In this document: piece after piece, positions 1-10,802 of the stretch | Numbering within the stretch: position 1 is the stretch's first letter | Layout of the letters: each line of letters begins with the position of its first letter | Origin: Agarophyton chilense | Taxonomy: Eukaryota > Rhodophyta > Florideophyceae > Gracilariales > Gracilariaceae | DNA: 64,000 bases | Assembly (NCBI GenBank): GCA_030374765.1 | Contig: JARGXX010000027.1 | Span: 434,001 to 498,000 of the forward strand | Reading direction: 5' to 3' | The notes under the pieces: generated by a model | What the model was told of the DNA's origin: nothing | Database searches by the model: none | What the model saw: the letters and a program-made list of their open reading frames with translations, nothing else | Position numbers and translations under genes: made by a program

Positions 1-2077
1 TGATTATCCTTTTACTCCCTATTCCGATTTTAGTTTTTCTTTCTGTTGTCTTGTTTGGCATTTTTTTCTTTTCTTCATGCGAGATGGTACTCTCGAGAGC
101 ATATCTATCACTTTTGTATCATTGGGTTGTTTTTATCCGCGTTGCTCGCTTGGTTTTTTCGCATATGACGTTCACAGGTCCAATAGAAAAAATTACCCCT
201 ACAAAGAAAAGGAACAAAAAAGGATACAAAAGAAGTTCTGCTGTTGAGTTGCAATTTGGCCCCATGGCATGAAAAATCCGGATAGTTTTATCGTGGTATA
301 GAGGCTCTGACAATGGACTTTAAAAAGTTTAGTCGGCATTAAAAGAGCCTCAAAGTGATGATTCTTTCAAGAGAAAGACTTTCATGGCGTGGTTGTAGTG
401 CTTGGGCTGATAGTTCTGACGCTCACTGTACAAAGGTACCCAGTACCGGTCGAAGTCGCACAGACATTTGTAAAAGACCAACCTTCTTCAATTGATTTTT
501 TTGGCAGGGGTTCCACTTCTACGCGCTCATGCAGACGTTTGTTGTGTTGCGACTGGGGACCCTAACCAACAGAATGTTATGGATTCATAGGCACCGGTCT
601 TGCCTATTTCACTCGCTGCTGTTCGTACCAGCAAATTATGTGATATGCTTTGCCTGCACCTGGTTTGTCACAAGTGAGCTAGCTGGTCAGCGTCGCATAT
701 CTCTATGTTGAAGAAGCCTACCACAACCTTCGGGGTTTCTCGAACAGAGAAGTTCCGTATACGAATGTGTCGGCCTAATGTTTCCGATGCAAAGACTGGT
801 TTTGATGAGGGCAGGGGGCTGTGTCGGGTTTGGTTAAACACGCTGGTTTTGTTTTCATGAGAACTTGCGCCCATTTTCCTGACGCAGCCACTGGTCTGTC
901 GGGGGTTTCGATTACCGGAGTGGAGAAGAATGTCTCCCATCAACGCCTGACCGATTTTTCGCTGTAAGGCACTCTGCATGCTTCGCAATTCGAGTCTCTT
1001 CGCTTATTATCGATCGATGGACTGTGATGTTAAGCATCCCATACAATTCCCATCATTAAAATACATGCTCATCCCACCAATAGCTCACTATCAAAGATCA
1101 TGGGATTTCCTACCTTTAAAAAGCCCTGGCAATGTGTATTTATTCACGAGTAAGGATGTAGAGCATTTTATGTTTCTTTATGCTGCCTTCTTCATACTAC
1201 GAAGGAAGCATGAAGATGCGCGCTGGTGCTTTTGACATGAACATCATGGGGATATGGTAAAATTCAGTGAAGCTCTGGTGCCTAACAGTCACCATTACCT
1301 TCCGCGTCCTTGCGAATTATTCTTGGCCGCCCGCACCGCTTGGTCTCATATCTGGAGAACAACTTCCCTGAGCACCAACCAGGCTTCTGGTCGTTGCAAC
1401 CAGTCCTTTCAACGATTTAAAGTAAAGCGAAGTATGCACTGTGTTTGTTTTGGGTGTCGAGCAGAAGCAACACAGAAACACTATTATTTCTAACCAATGG
1501 CGGCAAAAGATATGTGGGATTGACTATTAACGATAGTAGATCGATACCCTTCGTGACCTTCACGGGCAATCCTTCAATCTTCTGCGCCATGCACCTTGGG
1601 CTGCAAGGAATGGGTTTCCTCCAACACAGGAAGGCGAGGATTGACGGTTGGTAGATTCAGATTCACGTCGACATTGTTTTCATTATTCGAGGACAACCAC
1701 TGATAGATGTTCCAAGAGGTTGGTTTTATTGCTATTGCCAGCGCCAGAGGTGAGCGCGCCTGACCACAGGTAGGATATCCATAGACCGTGCATGCTTGGC
1801 ACAGGTTGGGAGAACGTGGGGCCGCCAACGAGGAGCTGGTATCAGAAAGGCGGTCAAGCGTGATTGACGGGAACTGGCCAAAAAGCCGAGTTTCGGTACC
1901 GTTGGCACCCGACCCGCGGTGGTCGGGGTGCACAACCGGAGCGAGTGGAAGACATACGGAAGCAGGCGGCTGTGGATTCGGAGTGGCGCACCATGAAGCT
2001 GATGACGACGGGGCGCGCAGCGATGCTCGTAGAACTACAGCGCAGGATGTGTTTTAGGTGCGGGGTAGAAGACGAGG
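1..2077. other. No supportable gene
   Basis: I find no open frame here with recognisable domains or convincing coding character. The longest frames (about 100-120 codons, for example on the minus strand at 668-988 and 1574-1933) have no family motifs and overlap one another. Short exons of a spliced gene could be hidden, because the nearby zinc-finger gene has exons as short as 11 nt. The stretch from 1,800 on is richer in GC and lies just past the 3' end of the DDT-domain gene, so it may be that gene's 3' UTR. Confidence 0.4.
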
Positions 2078-3049
2078 TCAGAGGTAGGTGGCATTGGCTC
2101 TGCGCGGTCTGACAGAGTTTCTTCGTCGCGACTCGTCACGCAGACGCTGCTCTTGCAGCTTTCGCTCGGCTTTACGGCGCGCACGCAGCTCAAGCTCCTG
2201 GAGTGGAGCGAGGAACTTGGTGCGGATGTCGGTAGCCAAGGTGGCGTCGCGCGGAAATGGGCTGGTAGCGAGGGCATCGGCCAACAAGGCCATGGTGCGG
2301 GAGTCGGAGCACTCGACGAGCAATGCGCCAGTGCCCTTTCGCTTGTAGCCGGAGTAGATGCGTGTGGCGCCAACCTTGTAGTGAAAGCGGCGCTGGCTGC
2401 AACGGCCCAACGGTTGCAGACGGAAGCCCTTGTGGTCCAAGTCGCTGTTGGTAATAGTGCTGGCGAGCTCGCTGTCGCGAATGGCGTCGCGCACGCACTT
2501 GGCGCGCTCGGCTGCCATATCGCACAGCGCGAGCAGCAGGCCCAAGCGCACGTGCCAGCCGGCGGTGGTGATGAAGTGCATGCCGTCGCGGTAGTGCGTC
2601 AGCTCGTTGGTGCCGAACTGGAAGCAGTCGGCGAATAGCTCGGCGTTGGCGTCGACGAGCACGCAAAGCGCCTGATACCACGCGGAGTGCACGCTTTTGA
2701 GCGAGACGGCGTCTAGCGCGAGCAGCAGCGCCATGATGACGTCGCGCAGCAGCGCACACGACTGCGCGCTCTGCTCGGGAGCGGCGACGGCGCGCTCCAG
2801 TGCCTCGGGCGTGAGGTCCTCCGCCGCGTCCTCGGATACGAGCTTGAGCGGCAGGTGCGGCGCGAACACATGCAGGAAGTGGTTGCACGATGCCATCTGC
2901 CATTTGCGCTGCACGCGCTCAACATCCGACACTACTTTGACTCGTTGTGTCTGGCACACGTCAAGGGGATGGGGCCCTTTTGCTACGTACGCGGCGTCAT
3001 CCCCGCACGGCGCGTCACTTGGCGCGACGCTTGTTGCATCGCGACCCAT
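2078..3049 (-). CDS. DDT/WHIM-domain protein, probable subunit of an ISWI-type chromatin remodeller
   Basis: An intronless frame of 323 codons if translation starts at the ATG whose first base is 3049. The frame stays open upstream to 3082 without another ATG. Residues about 50-112 fit a DDT domain: FLHVF, then a short acidic linker, LTPEALERAV, and a leucine-rich helix. Residues about 165-195 fit WHIM1 (LGLLLALCDMAAE, then an IRDS end). Residues about 202-238 carry the WHIM2 hallmark FRLQPLGR followed by RIYSGYKR. The C-terminus from about 275 is a charged helix rich in Arg, Lys and Glu that ends basic. In known families (Acf1/BAZ1, RSF1, CECR2 and plant DDT proteins) these modules bind ISWI ATPases and linker DNA in the nucleus. 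That role is inferred by family. The protein is short for the class, with no PHD finger or bromodomain. It is transcribed divergently from the zinc-finger gene. An upstream exon cannot be excluded. Confidence 0.7.
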   Translation of the reverse strand: MGRDATSVAPSDAPCGDDAAYVAKGPHPLDVCQTQRVKVVSDVERVQRKWQMASCNHFLHVFAPHLPLKLVSEDAAEDLTPEALERAVAAPEQSAQSCALLRDVIMALLLALDAVSLKSVHSAWYQALCVLVDANAELFADCFQFGTNELTHYRDGMHFITTAGWHVRLGLLLALCDMAAERAKCVRDAIRDSELASTITNSDLDHKGFRLQPLGRCSQRRFHYKVGATRIYSGYKRKGTGALLVECSDSRTMALLADALATSPFPRDATLATDIRTKFLAPLQELELRARRKAERKLQEQRLRDESRRRNSVRPRRANATYL

Positions 3050-3080
3050 TTCGACACAGCTGCGCGGTGGAAGCGCAAGC

Positions 3081-3119
3081 ACGAAACCCGAGGACGAAAC
3101 TCGAGGACGAAACCCGATA
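3081..3119. repeat. 13-bp tandem repeat, three copies
   Basis: Three adjacent copies of a unit close to ACGAAACCCGAGG with one or a few changes. It lies just upstream of the chosen ATG of the DDT/WHIM gene, so it is probably in that gene's 5' UTR or promoter. Confidence 0.7.
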
Positions 3120-3226
3120 TTAGCTACCTACAGAGAGCACACTATTGCTCCCCGCCCTTTTTCGTACCTTTCTTCATTGTCTTCGGTTTTCCATCATGTG
3201 TATTACACGTGCTTTCGTAGCTCACA

Positions 3227-3303
3227 CGTGGTATACGAGTACGCGTGGTATACAAGAACCCGTGGTATACAAGAACCCGTGGCATACGAGCAATCGTGGC
3301 ACC
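3227..3303. repeat. 17-bp minisatellite, about four and a half copies
   Basis: Units start at 3227, 3244, 3261, 3278 and a partial one at 3295, with consensus CGTGGTATACAAGAACC. The second and third copies are identical and the outer ones differ at a few bases. It lies in the divergent promoter region. Confidence 0.85.
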
Positions 3304-3505
3304 AATGGGATGAGCTCAGGAAAGGAAACGCGAACGTTGCCGGGGACCATACACAATCCTTGCAAGAATTTTTCCGAAAAAACTCTCTAAACTAGTCCTC
3401 TGTGGTCCTCTAGTGCCATGGCAACCATGCCTTCCCTGTGCGCCTTCCTCGTGCACCTTCCCGGTGTGTGAAAACTAACTTCTGCAGTCATGGCCCAGTG
3501 CGATT

Positions 3506-3533
3506 ACTCACTCACTCACTCACTCACACACAC
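3506..3533. repeat. Microsatellite (ACTC)n running into (CA)n
   Basis: Simple tandem repeat visible by eye: several ACTC tetramers followed by a short CA run. Confidence 0.85.
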
Positions 3534-4224
3534 CAAGTGCTACCACTGAGTCTTGGGCCCGGACTGAGCCCCGCGCATAGTAAAGCGCCAGCGCACCGTT
3601 TCCACACCCACTTCCATTCTGCCTCAAATAGGCAATACTGCCGACAGCCGTCATCCACGCGCGTCTCCTCACGCCGATTGAAACTCATTCCTGCGTCGCC
3701 CTTCTAACATCCCATCCGCCGCTCTCGACAAACGTCTACTGCACATTGCAAGCGCGTGACGCCAGCCATGGCTGACGCCAACCCCACGAGTAGCTTGTGG
3801 AACAGCGTGTGCCACAGATCGCGCATCTTTCAATCCACCTTGGGCTGACGTCATCGAGAGATACCGCACTTTTTTCTAGGTCGCCCACGCGTGTCAGAAC
3901 AAACGGGACACGTGCGTGCCACGTGTCATTACGCCACGACCCCAAATTCACCCGCAACCATCGCCAATTGGACGTTCTTAAAACCACCGTGCGCATATGT
4001 TGTTTTTCCCGGATTTCAGTACCAGCCAGCACATCACATAACGATTTAGCTGAAAAGCTACCGCAGCTCCGTTCTGCCACCACAGAGCATCTGGCCATAG
4101 CCAATCCCCCTCGTCGGCGACAAGCTGGCAAAAGGCGTCCCCCTTGTTTCCATCTCTAGCCCGCAAATCTCTCAGCTGTCAATCTCCCCGCCCTATCCCT
4201 GCTATCGCCCACCACATGCATTGC

Positions 4225-4263
4225 GCACACACCCACCCACACACCCACCCACACACACACCCC
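4225..4263. repeat. CACACCC-type microsatellite
   Basis: Repeats of CACACCCAC passing into a CA run, C-rich on the plus strand, about 725 bp upstream of the zinc-finger start. Confidence 0.8.
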
Positions 4264-4987
4264 TCCCTTTCAGACCAGGTCATCAGCGACCAGCGAAAAT
4301 GCCCACATCCTCATACACGACTCATTTTTCGTTTTTTTCTGTTGCATGACTTTGCACTCTGAACTGATTTTGACGAACTCATTCATCTTTACAAATAATT
4401 AATTACTCGTTGTGCCACAGTCAACCCATCTACCAGTCAACATTTAGTTTCCGACGACTCGTCTAAAAACATCTATCTCACACGTTCTCTTGCGTCCATC
4501 ACGTGCTTGTTTTGACCCCTGCTCTCTTCGTCCACACATCTAGTGGTTTTTCTGCACAGCCTTTCTACTGAAACTTTTTATTCATTATTCTCATCCTTTG
4601 ACAGCACCTCCGTTCTCTCCGCTAATGGCCCGTCCAAACTAACCGATTTTGCTCCATTGAGGCCTTCCTTTTATACCCTCTTCTTTTCAGGTATGCGATG
4701 ATCGCCCTTTCCAGTGCTCATTCTTTAGCACTGTTGCTTCTCAGGCTCTTTGCTGGGGTACTATGTCGTCAATTTTTCCATGAGCCGTTTGCAGAGCCCT
4801 CTCAGCATTTCACTAACACAAACACTGCGTGTTCGTTTGCTTTTCGTTTCTTGCTCATCACCCAGTGCTTATTTTTTATAGACCAGTTCAAAACTGAATC
4901 GTTTTCATCTCGTTTTGGCTTAAGTATAAGGCTTGTCCTTTCGATTTCTCCAAGTTTAATGTTCTCTTCTGCAACTTTGAACCCACC

Positions 4988-5890
4988 ATGGATCTGTCGA
5001 ACATCGTGCATGGCTTAAAGCCCAAAAGCGAGCGTAGTGGTGGTTCATCTAATCCCAGTGCATCACAAGCATCATCTTCGGACCAACGAACTGGTTCGTC
5101 CAGCCTAACCCAAAGGCCCGACGACCATCGAACAACGGCTGCCTCCTCAGGAAATAGCTCTTCGAGAGAAGGGGCATCGAGCTCTCAAACCCTGTCGAAC
5201 CAATCCGCTTCTCGACCTGATCCAATCCCAACACCAGATGGCATCTCGAGGGAAACTATTCTACGGTGCGACAAGTGCTCGAGGACTTTCTGCTCCAACC
5301 AGCAATTCAATCAGCATTTGTCTGTGTTCCATGGGCGTTCAAAAGTGGCATCAGGACAACGAGAAGCAAATTTCTTGTGTGCTTACTGTGGAAAAAGGTT
5401 TTCCTCTCCTTCGAAACGGACCTTGCACATCAATGCAACTCACATGGGACTGAAACCCTATCACTGCAAAGTTTGTTCAAAGTCATTTGGATACAAAGGA
5501 GGTAGGCTTGCAACATCCATCCGCCTCATCTTGATCCCTCACTGACAACTCCAACCCTTTTTGGGAGGTTTTTCCCCTAATAGATCTTTCTAAGGTTAGT
5601 AGCTGCCCTTTTCACACTGCTTTCATTCCGTTTCATGTCTGCTGTCTCTGACTCCCTTGGGCCCCCGATGAACTCAGCATATGGCATCCCATTCCGGAGA
5701 AAGGCCTTATTCTTGTTACATTTGCGGTGCAAAGTTTGCGAGGAACTTCTATGTTAAGGTATGTAACATCAGAAACTCTACAATCAAATTGGGTGATGAA
5801 GAGAAGCTGCTGACGAAGATTCATATTTTAATTACTTCGCAGAGACATATTGAGACGATTCACGAGAAGAAGGGCTCTTCTTCAATGTAA
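4988..5890 (+). CDS. Four-finger C2H2 zinc-finger protein, probable transcription factor (4 exons)
   Basis: Exons 4988-5501, 5584-5594, 5678-5758 and 5843-5890 give a predicted 217-residue protein ending at TAA. Residues 1-90 are Ser/Thr/Gln-rich and look disordered. Four C2H2 fingers follow: CDKC, CAYC, CKVC and CYIC, each with 12 residues to the first zinc His. The linker between fingers 3 and 4 is SGERPY, close to the canonical TGEKPY, which indicates DNA binding. Finger 3 is completed only by an 11-nt exon that encodes most of DLSK before the zinc His. Finger 4 is completed by the last exon (RHIETIH). Introns are 82, 83 and 84 nt, all GT-AG, each following exonic AG and each containing CTGAC 26-38 nt before its acceptor. 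The start has context ACCATGG. The DNA target is unknown. The protein ends 9 residues after the last finger. Confidence 0.88.
5584..5594 (+). other. 11-nt microexon of the zinc-finger gene
   Basis: The exon ATCTTTCTAAG lies between an acceptor (TAATAG) and a strong donor (GTTAGT). Exon 1 ends in phase 1 at 5501 and exon 3 must start in phase 0 at 5678, because an in-frame stop precedes it and only one AG is available. Joining them directly breaks the frame and leaves finger 3 too short. The 11 nt restore the frame and give the canonical spacing F-x5-L-x2-H. This is inferred from sequence and has no RNA support here. Confidence 0.85.
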
Positions 5891-8800
5891 GTCGTGGGTT
5901 TTCATTCCATTTGGGAATCCAATCCATACTCTAAAGATCTCAGTTTCGAATAAGAATATCACTACAAGACCCAAGAGGTTATGTGGAAGAGAACAGAGTA
6001 AAATACCTTTCGCAGACTTCCTTTTTCTGTTTCTCATGTTCTTAGCAACGACGAACTTTATTGTTTAAACAATTTTACGATTTCTGTACCCTTTATACTT
6101 TCCTGGCTTCAATGTAATGAGAAGCTCCTTTTCTCAAGATGGGAACATCTTTAAATGTGTTGAAGAACTTAAGATATGGTGAGCGTTGGAAGCCTCGTGT
6201 GTTTAGTGAGACTCCGACTTGGTTACACACTGCAGGTTCTACAAGGCTCCGTCCTGAATCACATGAAATATAGTGAGTGTATGAAGTCTCATGGGTGGTG
6301 AGTGCGATACGAGTATGCACTGCAGGATCGAGAAGGACATGTCATGATCATTGTTAATGGTTCTACAATGGTGGATTGACAGACCGTTGGCAAAATTGCG
6401 TTTATGAGATCTTTCTGTTTTCTGTGAGACGTTTCCTGTGCACATGCATGTAATTAAAACTACTAAGACCCGGGAGGTCATTAAAGTCGTCCAAAAAATC
6501 GGTCAGCTTGCCGGTCGCCCTTGCGGACCTGGGTAATACGTCATGAAAAGACATTCGTCTAGCTGCCCGAACGCAGTAGCTCATGAACCTGTGGTGGGAA
6601 GAAGATCCAACCCCTGCTTTTCCCTGAATTTCCCTTGCTGCAAGAGATCCTACAGAGCCTCTGGACAGGGTTGTTTCCAGGGGGTTTCACGGAGGAAGTA
6701 CGCTTGAGCTTGATGAACATGCAGGCTACGCGCCGGTTCTTTTGCCCGACTTTGCCGATTGTTTTGGGTGGAGGGACTTCGTCAACGGATTTTCTGGCGG
6801 CAAACGTAGTACATGCGAAGCGCCTTGTCGTGGTGTGTTTCTTAGACGACGATTTCTAGAGGTTGAATGAAGGGATATATGAAAACCTGAATGTCGAAGT
6901 CGTCGGTGACGAAACGTTTCTGCGGTCGAAAACAACTCTAGAAATCTAGTGAGTTTTTCAACGAATTTACATAGCAGCCTAGTTAACCTAACACGGCCAA
7001 TGATATGTAGTGTCTTGTCAAGCCCAACACGATACGACAAATTAGCGTACGTGCTCACATAAAGAGAGAGATATAACTACTTGGATAGATTGCTTGATTC
7101 TGATGATATTGTTATTGAATTAGTACTCCACAATGAAGTTCAGGAACCTGATCTCAAGATGAGAGGAGCAGCGATGTTATAAAGTACATTAAAAGTCTTC
7201 TTAGATTTCTGGAAAGAACCAGAGAAGATATCGCATTATGAAAGGCCTGTACATGAGCTCTAATGAAATCTGAGAATGTCCTTTGGTTGATGGGAATACT
7301 GATATGCTTCTCGTTCGAAAGTCTTGTTAGAAGTACATCGCCGATGCTGAATTTGCTTATCTCGACATATCTTGCTTTCAGATTTGGATGGTGAAAGGTA
7401 AGACCTTCTGCCTTACTTTGTGTTGAAGTAAACTGATTTAGCAGAGATTCCAGTTCAACCGTTGTAAAGATTCGAGACATTCAAAGATTTCTGAGAAAAT
7501 AGAAAACAGTAACTTATTTTCCATAGTTACAGCATCGCGTTTACATCACCTAATTCTGCAAGCACTTCATTCTGGTATAAGAAGGTGATCTAAGAAATAT
7601 GCTGCGCTTTGCGACAACGAACGACGAAGACTTCGTACTCTGAAAAATGAGATCTGATGTCTTGCTGGAGTCCAAGGATCTTCTTTCTGTTATTAATCAA
7701 GCCTGAATCAAGGACAAAGAAGTAAGGGAAGTGGAATATATACTTCAACAGAAAATTGAAAAAGCTCTAACGTATGTAGTACACTTGCTTTAAAAAAAAA
7801 ATCAAACGATAGCGTCTGATAATTTTATCCCATTCAAAATGTATTAAAAGTCAAAAGAGCGCTGCGCAACTCTAAGCAGAGCACTCCGTCTGCAGCTGCG
7901 AACAAAATCACGCCAAGAAAGATATAAAATTAAAATGAAGATGTCTGAATAAATTGAAGGAATAGAATTTCTTTCTAATTGACTTGAGGCAATATGGAGT
8001 CTTCTCTTAGCGTCAATGCAGGCAGCTCTTTTACGTTCCGGCTTTGGTCTTCCTGATGAGTCTCCGTGTATATCTGTGATTAGTGCGCTGCAATTATAAG
8101 AGAATAAAGCAATAAAATCGGATAACACGACGGCTCAATGAAAGCGCAGCCTTCGTGAAGGTAGTATTCTACGAATAGGGCACTTTACCACTTGCATGTT
8201 GTTATAAATCTTGCCCAAACTACCGAGGCATCTTCATCAGATCAGCTGTTTGTGCATGTGAGGTGTACCAGTGTGCGCCCATCATTTCTTGTCAGCTTAA
8301 GTATGCTACTTGTAATATATATATATTACAGTAGAGAGTTTAATGTAGTATTCTAAACTAATTAGTGGCTCAGTGGTCTCGCTTTGCCGCTCTGTAAATA
8401 TTATTCAACCGGGTTTTGAGAGCTCTAAGTCTGTTCTGCTTTTTTCTGCAGTTACTCTCTTCAAAGTTTATCCCGCATTCCCTACGGCCAGTTTTTGTGC
8501 GTTGTGTCTTCAAGAAAACTACTTCCGCCTATATCGTCTGTTATTTATTCCTTTCCGTGGTATCACCTCTTTATAGGGTTGTTTCTATGAAATTGTGTTG
8601 GCTCTCGTCTCTTACGAACAAATTTGTCTCACTAGGTCACAGTTATTTCCTTAACGCCACTGTGGTGGCTGCCAATATTTTGAAACAGTAAAAGTGCACT
8701 TACACTTCCTTTTATCACTGTATTTGCTCTTCGTACCGGTGTCCTTCGGCCTTGCACCACGAACTAGTCGTGCTTTTTCGAGGAGGCACCGTTGCCGTCG

Positions 8801-9824
8801 TACGTTCTAGAGAAGAAGATTGCGAAATTGTTCATTTCCTCTGATCTTCTGGCCTTGCACCATAGCATTTTATCCCAAATTAGAAAAAGTAAGGTCCATC
8901 TTTGGTTTTTGGTTCATAACGTAGCACTCGTATTTGTGTGTCAATTCTATCGTGAGGTTCATTTCAAATTTCGTGTTTTCATAGCATTTTGTGGATATAT
9001 TTGGTGTACATTGACACCGATGAAAAAGTTCTAACATGTCCCGAAGGCAATCAAATGGCCAACATCTCCCAAACGAAGAGCCGTTCCGTCCCCGATGGGA
9101 CCTCCGCCGTAGGGTTTTGTCTCCCAAAGCAGCCACCCGCTCGCCCACGACCAAAGACTAACTTTATACCACAAGGTTAGGGCCGGGACTCTTTGAAGTG
9201 TCAAAATCAACCTCTGTAGTAAAGTGAGCTACAACGATGGAATTATTATTCGACGTGGTGGACCTGGATGATAGCCTGCATACGCCATTTAATACAGTGT
9301 TTTAGTTAGCAACGAATTTATAAGTTAGATAACATTACGTAGATAAGAAAACACGCCTCAACGACACCTCCTAATCATATGACAAAGATCTCCATAGTAG
9401 GTTGAGTGGCTTATAAGATATAAAGTTTCACCAAACCGGTCTAACCCTGCCACTAATGTAACTGAAAGCATTTTCTAGACTGCTTTTACTCCTTTTGATT
9501 TCTACAGTCGACCATAAAGGTAATTCCAGTGTCTTTACAGTCCTTCGGAACCACATGCGCCGTGCATCACCGTCTATTTACTGGGTTTCAGTACGCCCGG
9601 CGCTTCTTTTCCACTCTTCAGTATCTAGTGCTGCCACACCCTACAGGTATCTTCAATCTCCGCCTACTAGGTCGAGCCTGTTGCGCGCTCTCTAGAACTG
9701 AAAGGTTTTACGCCCACTCGCTACCATTTTGGTTCATACAAAAGTTGGTCTCCCGACTTATAATTTGGTTTTAACCACGATTGGAATTGAAAGCTGTCGT
9801 ACAATCACCTCTGGGAAATGCTAC
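5891..9824. other. AT-rich stretch without a recognisable gene
   Basis: About 3.9 kb with only short frames (none much above 110 codons) and no domain I can name. Base composition is visibly more AT-rich than the mobile-element block that follows. It could be intergenic, hold a non-coding transcript, or contain decayed gene or element remnants too old to recognise. No tRNA cloverleaf was noticed. Confidence 0.4.
8311..8330. repeat. 20-bp perfect AT palindrome
   Basis: TGTAATATAT followed by its exact reverse complement. The arms extend on both sides by CTAC/GTAG after one unpaired T. It is a possible cruciform site, or simply an AT microsatellite with symmetric flanks. Confidence 0.8.
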
Positions 9825-9837
9825 TGTCTTGTCTCGG

Positions 9838-9878
9838 GAGCGTAGTGACGCTCAAACATAAGGAACGTGTTGACGTTC
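9838..9878. repeat. Two tandem short hairpins with matching arm changes
   Basis: GAGCGT-AGTG-ACGCTC (9838-9853) is followed by GAACGT-GTTG-ACGTTC (9863-9878) in a 25-bp tandem repeat. The one arm position that differs between copies changes on both sides, so pairing is kept. It lies at the probable end of the gypsy-2 LTR. Confidence 0.75.
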
Positions 9879-10157
9879 AAGCTTAAGAGGTAGAAGTAGA
9901 AAACTTCGATGGTAACAAGGCACCTTGAAAACCCGCAGGGGCAAACGGCGGGGCAACTAGCCTTTACCGTGTAGGTGAACGATGGTAGGCGTCTACGCGC
10001 GGGAAAACCTGTGAGGTTGTTGAGGAACGATGAACCAAAAGGTATAGTCGTGACCTAAGTAGTGCCTGCTATTATCAGATAAGGATGGGGGAGGTGCAAG
10101 TACCTATATGCAGTGGACTGCACTCTCCAGATCACCCGGGAGGTGCCAGCAAGGCAC

Positions 10158-10182
10158 GGTCTCTGACCTAGTGTCAGAGACC
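10158..10182. repeat. 10-bp stem hairpin inside the presumed gypsy-2 LTR
   Basis: GGTCTCTGAC, a 5-nt loop, then GTCAGAGACC: a perfect 10-bp inverted repeat. It could form in the element RNA on either strand. Function unknown. Confidence 0.75.
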
Positions 10183-10802
10183 TGGCCAGCACCGGCTACA
10201 GTGCCAGGTGTCCACTCCACTACTGTACTAAAATAAATATAATTACAATTACAGGTACTAACAATTACTCAACCAGAAGGTACATGTCAACACTATACGT
10301 GGCTGACAACACCTAGACCGTAGCTCGCCCGGAGCTGCATGGCCGATGATCCCTCGCATCCATCACCTACAGGGTCAGTGTAGTATACTGACAACCTCAA
10401 AGGTCAGAACTTCTGCCACTATACGACAGACCCCCCTCCTACCCGTGAGGCACGCCCCGTGTCTCCTTCCATCAACCCATGGAGGTGTAGCGAGCGACAG
10501 CGGCGCCGGCATAGGAGTGGTGTCTGCGCGCGGCGCGCGATCCCTTGAGGTTCAGAACTCGGCGCCAGTATCGGTTGGGGAGGGCGCGCGACGACGTCGG
10601 CGCACGAATTGAGCGACAACCATTCAGGTAGGGACTGACATGAGGGCGATGCAGTGTAACTAGCGCGCTCGTGGACACCGTTCCGGTAGTGGCCCTGCTT
10701 GCTTGCAATTCTGCTTCCGCATAGCCTTCCTGTCTAACCAAGTTGGTGTCTCACCTTTTCCGGTTGCTTATGTGGAGCAAAACCCGGCGACGGGAAGTGC
10801 TC

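Larger units (their letters stand above)
3050..4987. promoter_or_regulatory. Shared intergenic region between two divergent host genes
   Basis: About 1.9 kb separates the start of the DDT/WHIM gene (minus) from the start of the zinc-finger gene (plus). No coding frame with family features was seen. It holds several short tandem repeats (listed separately) and is pyrimidine-rich on the plus strand towards the zinc-finger start. It must contain both promoters and 5' UTRs, but I cannot place a transcription start. The zinc-finger ATG sits in a strong context (ACCATGG at 4985-4991). Confidence 0.5.
9825..10770 (-). repeat. Probable first part of the gypsy-2 3' LTR
   Basis: Non-coding and GC-richer than the host DNA to its left. 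It shares an ordered pair of short motifs with the gypsy-1 LTR and the 1,179-bp inserted element: an AATAAATA..ACAATTACA-like run followed by a CACGTGG/CACGTATG-like box. That makes it look like an LTR of a related family. Gypsy-1 interrupts it at GCTTA (10766-10770, repeated at 23,714-23,718). Exact ends are not proven. Confidence 0.5.

Noticed and set aside
2153-2638. 161-codon plus-strand frame opposite the DDT/WHIM gene
   Set aside because: Low-complexity Ala/Val/Gly sequence, the usual mirror of a GC-rich gene on the other strand; the minus frame has domain motifs.
3736-4131. 131-codon minus-strand frame in the divergent promoter region
   Set aside because: No family motif, overlaps other frames of similar quality and crosses repeat-rich DNA; not supported as a gene.
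7154-7480. 108-codon minus-strand frame in the AT-rich stretch
   Set aside because: Nothing recognised and no neighbouring exon or splice pattern; left as unknown.
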